A DNA stretch of 6,511 bases, from positions 1 to 6,511 of the forward strand of contig JAIXVS010000167.1 of assembly GCA_027482795.1 (NCBI GenBank). Direction: 5' to 3'. Shown here one piece after another: positions 1 to 5,727 of this stretch; the first letter of the stretch is position 1, and each line of letters opens with the position of its first letter. A model generated the notes under the pieces. The model worked only from the letters and a program-made list of their open reading frames with translations, searched no databases and had not been told where the DNA came from. This stretch comes from Rhodobacter sp. GTDB lineage: Bacteria > Pseudomonadota > Alphaproteobacteria > Rhodobacterales > Rhodobacteraceae. Both the position numbers and the translations under genes were made by a program.

Positions 1-711
1 ATCGTCAACGCCCTGAACCCGCCCAAGTATAACAACTGGGCGCAGCATATTCCCGCCATCACCGCCCAAGTGATTACAGCCGCCCGTGCCAGCGGCGCGC
101 GTGTTGTGGTGCCCGGAAATGTCTATGTTTACGGTGACATAGGCGGGGTTTGGGGGCCAGACACCCCGCACCGCGCCACCACCCGCAAAGGTAAAATCCG
201 CGCTGAAATGGAGGCAACCTACCGCGCCAGCGGTATCCGCACCCTTATCCTGCGCGGCGGCGATTTCATTGACCCTAGCCAGACAGGCACGCTGTTTTCG
301 ATGATGACGGCCAAGGCCAGCATCGGGAAACTGACTCGTTTTGGCCGCGCCGATGCCCTGCACGCCTATGCCCCTATGCAGGACATGACCCGCGCCGCAG
401 TCGCCCTATGCGAAGTGCAAGGCCTGCCCGATTTCGCCGATATTCCCTATGCAGGTCAAGCATTTAGCGTTAATGACCTTGCAGCAGAACTTGCCCGCCA
501 ATTGGGCAAGCCCGTGAAAATTTCCGCCTTTCCATGGTGGGCGATGCGGCTAGCTGCGCCGTTTTGGGAACTGGCGCGCGAGTTGGTCGAAATGCGCTAT
601 CTATCTGATATTTCACACGAATTAGACGCAAAACCCCTTGCCGCCCTGCTGCCCGATTTTCGCGGCCAGACATTGGCGCAGATTGTGGCGCAAACCCTTA
701 AGGCAGGCTGA
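1..711 (+). CDS. SDR-family NAD(P)-dependent epimerase/dehydratase-like protein (5' truncated by window)
   Basis: The frame is open from base 1, so the gene begins outside the window; 236 residues and a TGA stop are visible. An internal GTG at 70 is not the start, because the reading frame upstream of it (IVNALNPPKYNNW) is typical family sequence. The visible part resembles atypical short-chain dehydrogenases of the epimerase class. Residues 35-45 give a hydrophobic strand ending in NVYVYG, where the family's active-site tyrosine region lies, and LRGGDFIDP follows about 50 residues later. The N-terminal Rossmann glycine motif lies before the window. The substrate cannot be told. These proteins act in the cytosol on nucleotide sugars or similar compounds. 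The last codons and the stop lie inside a 25-bp repeat that also occurs at 3611, so the C-terminus may have been affected by a rearrangement. The family call is fairly safe; a specific function is not. Confidence 0.8.
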   Translation: MVNALNPPKYNNWAQHIPAITAQVITAARASGARVVVPGNVYVYGDIGGVWGPDTPHRATTRKGKIRAEMEATYRASGIRTLILRGGDFIDPSQTGTLFSMMTAKASIGKLTRFGRADALHAYAPMQDMTRAAVALCEVQGLPDFADIPYAGQAFSVNDLAAELARQLGKPVKISAFPWWAMRLAAPFWELARELVEMRYLSDISHELDAKPLAALLPDFRGQTLAQIVAQTLKAG

Positions 712-744
712 TATCCACCCAAATGCGCCGATGCCGCAAGGCGG
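699..744. repeat. Direct repeat, copy 1 (left edge of DUF1800/DUF1501 cassette)
   Basis: Bases 699-723 are identical to 3611-3635 (25 bp), and similarity continues to 744 versus 3656 with five mismatches in the next 21 bases (about 41 of 46 overall). The repeat spans the end of the epimerase gene, including its TGA at 709-711. Read on the minus strand it encodes RHRRIWVDISLP and a TAA stop, matching the C-terminus of the EEP-like gene at 3610. The pair brackets the DUF1800/DUF1501 operon. Confidence 0.85.
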
Positions 745-748
745 CTTT
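733..748 (+). terminator. Weak hairpin after the epimerase gene, possible terminator
   Basis: GCCGC (733-737), loop AAG and GCGGC (741-745) form a perfect 5-bp GC stem 21 bases after the epimerase stop, followed by only three T residues. The stem is short and the T-run poor, so termination would be weak. Part of the stem lies within the direct repeat. Confidence 0.25.
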
Positions 749-769
749 CCGCTGGCCCGCAAATCATCT

Positions 770-797
770 TTGACTTCGCGCGCAAATCGGCCAAACT
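770..797 (+). promoter_or_regulatory. Possible promoter for the DUF1800/DUF1501 operon
   Basis: TTGACT at 770-775 matches five of six bases of the -35 consensus. A -10 element at the right distance is poor (CAAACT at 792-797, 16-bp spacer, three of six). The position fits a short leader before the TTG start at 821, and it lies inside the repeat-bounded segment, so the cassette may carry its own promoter. The call is based on the -35 box and position only. Confidence 0.3.
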
Positions 798-808
798 GTG
801 CGCAACCC

Positions 809-815
809 AGAGGTG
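809..815 (+). promoter_or_regulatory. Ribosome binding site that fixes the TTG start of the DUF1800 gene
   Basis: AGAGGTG at 809-815 stands 5 bases before TTG at 821. It is the best Shine-Dalgarno-like sequence in the leader and places the start directly before a twin-arginine signal peptide. The in-frame ATGs at 638 and 731 would add extra sequence translated from the epimerase gene and the EEP relic. Confidence 0.65.
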
Positions 816-820
816 AAGCT

Positions 821-2449
821 TTGCTTACCCGCCGCCAGTTTCATCATTGCCTGATGGCCAGCTTTGCGGCGGGGCTGGCGCCTCTGCCCGCACGCGCAAC
901 CGCCCCTTCCAAAACCGCCTTGTTTCTAAACCGCTTGTCCTTTGGCGCGGGTGTACATGAGGCAGACCTTAACCCCATGATCTGGCTGGAGGAACAGCTT
1001 GCCCTGCCTGCCCGCGACCCCGCATTAGATGCCCGCCTATCCGCCGCCCGCCTGCATATTTCCTACCCCGCAGGGCGCGACGAGAATGGCCACGACTGGC
1101 CCGCCAAGGATGAATTACGCCCCCTTGCCGCGCTATTCGCCCCGCCCGAAAATTATCTGCACTGCATCGATTGGCAGCAGGGCATGGATTACGGCGAACG
1201 GGCGCGCCCCGCTGGCGAGGTGATCGCCGCCGCCCTGATCCGCGCGGTTCACGCCCCTGCCCAACTGCGCGAAGTGATGACGCAGTTCTGGCACGACCAT
1301 TTCAACGTCAATTCCCAGAAAGACGAATTTTGCGCGGCCTTCTTTCCCAGCTATGACGCCATGCTGCGCGCGAACGCCTTTGGCAACTTTCGGGGCCTGC
1401 TGGGCCAAGTCGCCCGCGCGCCTGCCATGCTGTATTATCTAAACAACGCCGACAGCCGCGCATCGCCCGCCAACGAAAACTTTGCCCGCGAGCTGTTAGA
1501 GCTGCACACCCTTGGCGCGGCCACCTATTTGAACGACCGTTATGACGATTGGCATTCGGTGCCCAAGGGCGGCGACGGTGTGGCCTTGGGCTATTTGGAT
1601 TTGGATGTTTATGAGGTTGCCCGCGCCTTTACAGGGTGGAGCGTTGGCGATGGCCGCTATATTTCCGGAGGGGTAGATGCCCCGAAAACGGGCCAGTTTC
1701 ACTATGTTGAGGCATGGCATGACCCTTATCAAAAGCGGGTCTTGGGCATAGAGTTTGCGCCAAACCGCGCGCCTATGGCCGATGGTGACCAAGTGCTTGA
1801 TCTGCTTGCGCGCCACCCCGCCACGGCGCGGTTTGTGTGCCGCAAGATCGCTGTGCGCCTGCTGTCAGATGCGCCCAGCGATGGATTGGTCACCGAACTT
1901 GCGCAGGTATTTCTGGCGGCGTCAGATAGCACCGACCAAATCGCCCAAGTGATCCGCGCGCTGGTCGCCCACCCCGAATTTGCCGCGACACCGCCGCAAA
2001 AAATGCGCCGGCCTTTTGAATTTTTGGCCGCCCTTTACCGCGCAACGGGGGCAGAAGTGTTCGGCACCGAAGCCGCCCAGCAATGGCAACTTATGCGGGC
2101 AGGTTGGCGGCAACACGAATATGGCCCGCCCACAGGCCACCCCGATATCCTTGCACCATGGGTCGGGGCAAGCACGCTGAACCGTTATGTTGATTTGGCG
2201 CTGTATGCCCACGAAGATTGGTTTGCTGTGGCCAGCCTAGACCGCGCAGCGCAGCGCGGCGAGGTGTTGGGGGCATATGTGGCCCGCTGGGCGCAGCGCT
2301 TTGGTCTGGAAGACCTGCCCGAGGTCATCGCCGCCACGGGCAGCGACCCCGCAACGCCGATGGCAGACTATTCTGCCGAAGAAGTGGCAGGGCTGGCCCA
2401 TGCCACCATTGCCTTTGCCGCGCTGCGGCCCGAATTTATGCTGCGATAG
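821..2449 (+). CDS. DUF1800 family protein with twin-arginine signal peptide
   Basis: The TTG start at 821 gives 542 residues. The N-terminus LTRRQFHHCLMASFAAGLAPLPARA has a T-R-R-x-F motif (residues 3-7), a hydrophobic stretch and a PARA cleavage site, which is a Tat-type export signal. The mature part has DUF1800 hallmarks: FLNRLSFGAG near the N-terminus, FWHDHF at 156-161, NENFARELLELHTLG at 218-232, AFTGW ending at 273 and RPFEFLAALYRATG from 397. The many conserved H, D, E and N residues suggest metal or substrate binding, but no activity is established for the family that I can name. The protein is probably periplasmic or extracellular. DUF1800 genes are commonly paired with DUF1501, as here, 9 bp downstream. 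The frame also runs back to an ATG at 638, but that extension overlaps the epimerase gene and the EEP relic and lacks family similarity. Confidence 0.85.
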   Translation: MLTRRQFHHCLMASFAAGLAPLPARATAPSKTALFLNRLSFGAGVHEADLNPMIWLEEQLALPARDPALDARLSAARLHISYPAGRDENGHDWPAKDELRPLAALFAPPENYLHCIDWQQGMDYGERARPAGEVIAAALIRAVHAPAQLREVMTQFWHDHFNVNSQKDEFCAAFFPSYDAMLRANAFGNFRGLLGQVARAPAMLYYLNNADSRASPANENFARELLELHTLGAATYLNDRYDDWHSVPKGGDGVALGYLDLDVYEVARAFTGWSVGDGRYISGGVDAPKTGQFHYVEAWHDPYQKRVLGIEFAPNRAPMADGDQVLDLLARHPATARFVCRKIAVRLLSDAPSDGLVTELAQVFLAASDSTDQIAQVIRALVAHPEFAATPPQKMRRPFEFLAALYRATGAEVFGTEAAQQWQLMRAGWRQHEYGPPTGHPDILAPWVGASTLNRYVDLALYAHEDWFAVASLDRAAQRGEVLGAYVARWAQRFGLEDLPEVIAATGSDPATPMADYSAEEVAGLAHATIAFAALRPEFMLR

Positions 2450-2458
2450 GGGGCGGAT

Positions 2459-3613
2459 ATGGCGCGCGAACCCATTCTTGTGGTGTTGTTTCTGCGGGGC
2501 GGGGCCGATGGCTTGGGCCTTGTGTGCCCAGCATCGGACGAAAACCTTATCGCCGCGCGGCCCGAAGATTTGCGCGTGCTGCGCAAGGGCGACACCGCAG
2601 GGCGGGCCATTTCGCAAGATGTGGCAGATGTTGATTTTCGCTTTCACCCTGCCCTTGCGCCGTTTGCCGATTTGTATGAGGCGGGCGATCTTTCGATGAT
2701 CCACGCCTGCGGGTTGACCGAGGCCACGCGCAGCCATTTCGATGCCGAAGCGCGGATGGAGCGGGGGCTGATTGGCGCAAACGCAGCCCCAGGTGATCCA
2801 TCGGGCTGGCTGGGGCGATATTTGGCCGCAGCCGCGCCGCAAGGGCCAATGCCCGCGCTGGCGGTGGGCACGTCGCAGCCTGCCAGCCTGCTGGGGGCAA
2901 ATGCGGCAGTGTCTGAAAGCTTGGGCGATTTGATGGTGGCCGCGGGCCATTGGCTGGCCCCCGCCTTGCGCGCGCGCCTGAACGCGGGCTTTGGCACCCA
3001 CGGCCCCTTAGCTGCGCCCATTGCTGGGCTGCTGCATCTATCTGAAATGATTGGGCAAAGGCTGTGGTCAGAAACCGATCAGGCCCTTCTAGACTACTCC
3101 CCCGCAGTGGACTATCCCGAAAACCCGCTGACCCCCGCGCTGATGACAGTGGCGCAAACCATCAAGCAAGATATGGGTCTGCGCGTGGCCACAGTCGATT
3201 TTGCAAGCTGGGATACCCATGTGGATCAAAGCGGCCAGTTTGCCGAAATGGCAGGCTGGCTGGCAAGTTCTGCAATGGCGTTTTGGCGCGATTTGGGCGC
3301 GCTGCAACAAGATGTCAGTCTGGTTGTGATGAGCGAGTTTGGCCGCCGCTTGCGGTCGAATTCGGCGGGCGGAACCGACCACGGGCGCGGCAATGTGATG
3401 TTCGTGCTGGGCCCGCAGGCCAAGGGCGGTCGGATGCTGGGCCGCTGGCCAGGCTTGCAAAACGAGGCGTTGGAAGAGGGCGCAGATTTGGCCGTGATCA
3501 CCGATTACCGCGATGTTCTGGCCGAAATCCTCACAGGCCATATGGGGCTGGCAGATGCCAGCGCGGTGTTCACAGGCCATAGCGCGCAGCCCTTGGGGCT
3601 GTGGCGGCGCTAA
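2459..3613 (+). CDS. DUF1501 family protein (alkaline phosphatase/sulfatase-fold relative)
   Basis: The protein has 384 residues and starts at ATG 2459. The Shine-Dalgarno AGGGGG (2448-2453) overlaps the DUF1800 stop codon, so the two genes are almost certainly co-transcribed and translationally coupled. Family motifs are in order: FLRGGADGL (11-19), RSHFDA (91-96), SWDTH (250-254), MSEFGRRL (291-298), GGTDHGRG (304-311) and TDYRDVLAEI near the C-terminus. DUF1501 is related to the alkaline phosphatase/sulfatase superfamily, where such D and H residues bind metals; a hydrolytic role here is inference. Many family members have their own Tat signal, but this one begins directly with the first beta strand (EPILVVLFLRGG) and has no visible signal peptide. 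It may be cytoplasmic or exported together with its DUF1800 partner. Its TAA stop overlaps the stop of the convergent EEP-like gene by 4 bp. Confidence 0.85.
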   Translation: MAREPILVVLFLRGGADGLGLVCPASDENLIAARPEDLRVLRKGDTAGRAISQDVADVDFRFHPALAPFADLYEAGDLSMIHACGLTEATRSHFDAEARMERGLIGANAAPGDPSGWLGRYLAAAAPQGPMPALAVGTSQPASLLGANAAVSESLGDLMVAAGHWLAPALRARLNAGFGTHGPLAAPIAGLLHLSEMIGQRLWSETDQALLDYSPAVDYPENPLTPALMTVAQTIKQDMGLRVATVDFASWDTHVDQSGQFAEMAGWLASSAMAFWRDLGALQQDVSLVVMSEFGRRLRSNSAGGTDHGRGNVMFVLGPQAKGGRMLGRWPGLQNEALEEGADLAVITDYRDVLAEILTGHMGLADASAVFTGHSAQPLGLWRR

Positions 3614-4764
3614 GGCAGGCTGATATCCACCCAAACGGGCCGATGGCGCGATGCGGTTGCCAACACCTGTGCCTTGGGGTCGCTATCTGGCGGCCAAACC
3701 ACCCCTGCGCCCTGCACCGCCATGTCGCGGCTGGGCAGAATATACTGCACCCGCAATCCACCAAGCCCTTGATATAACGTGGTATCCAGCGCCGCATCGC
3801 CAAACTGGCCCGCGTCAACGCGCCCCGATGTGCCGCGCGGGGCGGGGTCTGTCAGCAGGGGATGGGCCAGCAGCGTGCGCAAGGCAGCAGCCCGCCCATC
3901 GCCATCGGCAGGGTCAAGGCTGGCTTGACCGATTATGGCAAAGGGGGCGGCGGGGGGCGCAAAGGGCAGATTGCCCGCAATCAGATCCAGCCAAAACGCC
4001 GCCTCGTCATGGTTGCGCTTGCCATTGCGGTCTTCCACGCCATCAAAGGCGGGGGGGCTTGCGTAAAAGGCCAGCAGCCGCAAGGACTTGCCATCTGGCA
4101 GGGTCACGGGCACCTCGTAATGCCCACCGCTGGACAGGCGCTGCACCCCGCGCAGGGCGGGGTCTGTATCAGGGGATTGGCTTTGCGGCAGATCGGCCCA
4201 CAGGAACGCAGTGAAATCGCGGATTTGCGCTGTATCAATCGGCAGGCGCGATAGCACCGCCATCCCCCCCTCGCCCGCATAGCGCCCATAGGCCATGGCA
4301 TCGCGCGGCTCGCCTAATCGGCCATTGCCGTTCAGATCAAACCCCGTGGCCAGCCCCGAATTGGGCCGCAGGGGCAGACGGTAGGGATAGGGCGCGCCAG
4401 CCCCCGCCAGCGCCCCCGCCAGCGCGGCCAAGGTCTGGCCGCCAGCGTCATAATCTATGCCCGTCAGCAGCAGCACATCGGCGTTCAAATCGGCAATGGT
4501 GGCGACAACGGCCTGTTGCTGGGGATTGCCGCCCTTTTGCAGCGATTGCAGCACCAAACCTGGGCCTTTATCCGAAAAATCAATGTTATAGGTCGCAATG
4601 CGCAGGCTGTCAGCCGCGACAGGGGCCGCCCAAAGCAGGCCTAGGCATGTGCCAAAGATGCCGCCGATCTGGCCCCATGTGCGGCGCGGGTCTGCACGAT
4701 GAGCTCGGCAATCCGTAGCAGTGCGATGCCGCGCAAAATCAAACTGGATGGCAAAAAGGCCCAT
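3610..4764 (-). CDS. Exported endonuclease/exonuclease/phosphatase (EEP)-like protein with altered active site
   Basis: From the ATG at 4764 the protein has 384 residues. A hydrophobic signal-like segment, IGGIFGTCLGLLWAAPVAA (33-51), precedes the core, which opens with LRIATYN (54-60), the first strand of the EEP fold. Later family features are LLLTGIDYD (98-106), GEGGMAVLSR, RNHDEAAFW (from 250) and SRHRPVWVDISLP at the C-terminus with the expected histidine (H374). Two expected catalytic elements differ: the usual GDxN is GQAS (279-282), and the metal-binding glutamate position of the second strand reads LTGIDYD. It may be a non-catalytic or modified member. The start is uncertain. No ATG, GTG or TTG lies between 4764 and the core except past the first strand, the ATG at 4764 has no good ribosome site, and it makes a 124-bp overlap with the upstream membrane gene. 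A +1 shift near 4673 is possible. The gene is probably co-transcribed with the membrane gene. Confidence 0.75.
   Translation of the reverse strand: MGLFAIQFDFARHRTATDCRAHRADPRRTWGQIGGIFGTCLGLLWAAPVAADSLRIATYNIDFSDKGPGLVLQSLQKGGNPQQQAVVATIADLNADVLLLTGIDYDAGGQTLAALAGALAGAGAPYPYRLPLRPNSGLATGFDLNGNGRLGEPRDAMAYGRYAGEGGMAVLSRLPIDTAQIRDFTAFLWADLPQSQSPDTDPALRGVQRLSSGGHYEVPVTLPDGKSLRLLAFYASPPAFDGVEDRNGKRNHDEAAFWLDLIAGNLPFAPPAAPFAIIGQASLDPADGDGRAAALRTLLAHPLLTDPAPRGTSGRVDAGQFGDAALDTTLYQGLGGLRVQYILPSRDMAVQGAGVVWPPDSDPKAQVLATASRHRPVWVDISLP
3611..3656. repeat. Direct repeat, copy 2 (right edge of DUF1800/DUF1501 cassette)
   Basis: This is the second copy of the repeat at 699-744. It begins at the TAA stop of the DUF1501 gene and covers the last 15 codons of the EEP-like gene on the minus strand. 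Here the minus-strand reading is part of an intact gene, whereas at copy 1 only the gene end remains. Confidence 0.85.
4395..4423. repeat. Short imperfect tandem motif inside the EEP-like gene
   Basis: CGCCAGC occurs three times, at 4395, 4405 and 4417, separated by C-rich spacers. It encodes the Ala/Gly-rich stretch ALAGALAGAGAP. This looks like low-complexity coding sequence prone to slippage and is not a functional site. Confidence 0.6.
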
Positions 4765-5477
4765 AATGCGATGATCCAAATCACGCTGTGCGGCGGTGCT
4801 GTTTCCAATATATCGGCATGGCCAAAGACAAGTTTGGCCACAACTGGAACGATAAACGGCAGAGTAAATCCAAGCAAGATATTCACGCGCCCATCGCGCG
4901 ATAGGCGCAGCACCACGTCCGCGCCCGCCGTGGGGTCGAACATGGGCAGGTTCACCCACAGGTTCAGCGGCTTGCGCGGCGAGGGCCAGCCCCCCACCCG
5001 CACCACCATGGCAAACAGCGCCAGCCACGACAGGCCAATAACATAGGCAAGGCCCGCCGCATTGCGCAAAACCTCCAGCCGCGCGGGATCTATATCGGTA
5101 TTGGCCAGCTGCAACACCAACCGCGCGGGGCTAAAGGGAAAATCCATCGCGCGGCCCACATAGCCCGCCAGTTCCACCGCTTGGGCCTGCAAAGGGGCGG
5201 GCAGGATGGTATCTGGCAGCGCAAAGCTTAGTGCCGCTAGGGTCGAGGCCAGCATTGCCGCGCGCAGGCGGTTGAACGGGGCAGCGTCACGAAATTCAAT
5301 CAGGCTGGGGAACGTGGCGTTGTATTCGGCAAAGGTGATCACGCCCAGCAAAAGCGCGGCAAATGTCACCATTTGCTGCGTATCTGCCGATACTTCGATC
5401 AACACCGCAGCAGGAAGGGCGACCATCGCCATCACCAAACCTGCCCGCACGATCGCGCCGAATAGCCGCGAAGTCAC
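4641..5477 (-). CDS. Conserved hypothetical integral membrane protein
   Basis: The protein has 278 residues and starts at GTG 5477. The Shine-Dalgarno AAGGA (minus strand, 5487-5491) is 9 bases upstream, and an ATG nearer to it is followed immediately by TAG, which rules that start out. About six hydrophobic segments are visible, near residues 8-28, 36-56, 72-92, 138-161, 198-218 and 230-252. Between the fourth and fifth lies a soluble loop with PSPRKPLNLWVNLPMFDPTAGADVVLRLSRDGRVN. I recognise no catalytic motif or transporter signature, and the function is unknown. The C-terminus (QTRAAHGARSAASLAHA) is polar and overlaps the signal region of the EEP-like gene in another frame. The two genes therefore probably form one operon, and the membrane protein may act with the exported EEP-like protein, which is inferred from the arrangement alone. 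Confidence 0.8.
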   Translation of the reverse strand: MTSRLFGAIVRAGLVMAMVALPAAVLIEVSADTQQMVTFAALLLGVITFAEYNATFPSLIEFRDAAPFNRLRAAMLASTLAALSFALPDTILPAPLQAQAVELAGYVGRAMDFPFSPARLVLQLANTDIDPARLEVLRNAAGLAYVIGLSWLALFAMVVRVGGWPSPRKPLNLWVNLPMFDPTAGADVVLRLSRDGRVNILLGFTLPFIVPVVAKLVFGHADILETAPPHSVIWIIALWAFLPSSLILRGIALLRIAELIVQTRAAHGARSAASLAHA

Positions 5478-5500
5478 TGCCCTACATCCTTTTCAGCCGG

Positions 5501-5519
5501 GGCGGGTCAAATGCCCGCC
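5501..5519. promoter_or_regulatory. Hairpin in the leader of the membrane-protein operon
   Basis: GGCGGG (5501-5506) and CCCGCC (5514-5519) form a perfect 6-bp inverted repeat around a 7-base loop, about 10 bases upstream of the ribosome site of the gene starting at 5477. It could be an operator or an RNA hairpin in the leader. No T-run follows on the minus strand, so it is not an intrinsic terminator for that direction. Confidence 0.3.
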
Positions 5520-5593
5520 TTTGTTCCGATCTGTGGCCACTTTGTGGCGCTCTGCCTCATTCTTGCCCCAATTGTGCCAAGTTTAACGCCGCC

Positions 5594-5666
5594 TTGCAAC
5601 AGCTTGATTCATAAGGCGCTATTTTTGTGTCCAATTCAGGGACAATGTGTTGCAGGATTGAATCAA
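5594..5666. promoter_or_regulatory. Paired palindromic motifs in the intergenic region upstream of the membrane-protein operon
   Basis: The gap 5478-5727 holds no gene. Within it, TTGCA plus TTGATTCA (5594-5598, 5604-5611) is followed by TTGCA plus TTGAATCA (5650-5654, 5658-5665). The same bases give two crossing inverted repeats: TGCAACA/TGTTGCA (5595-5601, 5648-5654) and TTGATTCA/TGAATCAA (5604-5611, 5659-5666). Such repeated near-palindromes could be binding sites for a regulator of the minus-strand operon. A weak promoter-like pair on the minus strand (TTGCAA, 17 bp, CACAAT) overlaps the left unit. None of this is proven. Confidence 0.3.
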
Positions 5667-5674
5667 CTTTAGGG

Positions 5675-5703
5675 AAAGAAAAAGGCCGCCCAAAGGGGCG
5701 GCC
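5675..5703 (-). terminator. Rho-independent terminator of leuD
   Basis: GGCCGCCC (5684-5691), loop AAAG and GGGCGGCC (5696-5703) form a perfect 8-bp GC-rich stem with a four-base loop. Read on the minus strand, the stem is followed by TTTTTCTTT (5683 down to 5675). It begins 24 bases after the leuD stop codon. This is a textbook intrinsic terminator and separates the leuD unit from the membrane-protein unit. Confidence 0.92.
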
Positions 5704-5727
5704 CTAGATATAGTGGTTTGGCTTGGA

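Larger units (their letters stand above)
698..760 (-). pseudogene. Relic of the 3' end of a second EEP-family gene
   Basis: On the minus strand one frame, closed upstream by a TGA near 766-768, reads FAGQRKAALRHRRIWVDISLP and then TAA at 698-700. The intact EEP-like gene ends in ATASRHRPVWVDISLP. The shared RHR-x-[VI]-WVDISLP plus a stop at the same place is hard to explain by chance. The fragment is about 20 codons with no start and no catalytic core, so it cannot be functional. It overlaps the end of the epimerase gene by 14 bases, tail to tail, and lies in the leader of the DUF1800 gene. I infer that an EEP gene once ended here, or that its 3' end was duplicated when the DUF1800/DUF1501 pair arrived. 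Confidence 0.55.

Noticed and set aside
638..820. Upstream extension of the DUF1800 frame to an ATG at 638 (or 731)
   Set aside because: It would overlap the epimerase gene and the EEP relic, lacks family-like sequence and pushes the Tat signal about 60 residues inward. The TTG at 821 has a ribosome site 5 bases away.
2237..3001. Long minus-strand open frame opposite the DUF1800/DUF1501 junction
   Set aside because: The plus-strand DUF1501 protein has clear family motifs over this span. The antisense translation is rich in R, H, C and Q with no recognisable domain, a shadow of GC-rich coding sequence.
3089..3634. Minus-strand open frame opposite the DUF1501 gene
   Set aside because: It lies antisense to conserved DUF1501 motifs, and its translation has no domain and an atypical composition.
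4765..5028. Extension of the EEP-like frame upstream to 5028
   Set aside because: It lies wholly inside the membrane-protein gene in another frame, and its translation (runs of G, R and H) has no family character.
5481..5486. ATG-TAG start-stop unit just before the membrane-protein gene on the minus strand
   Set aside because: The AAGG immediately before it is too close to serve as its ribosome site, so it is more likely chance than a minimal upstream open frame.
5206..5586. Plus-strand open frame over the membrane-protein start and spacer
   Set aside because: It is antisense to hydrophobic coding sequence and has no ribosome site or recognisable product.
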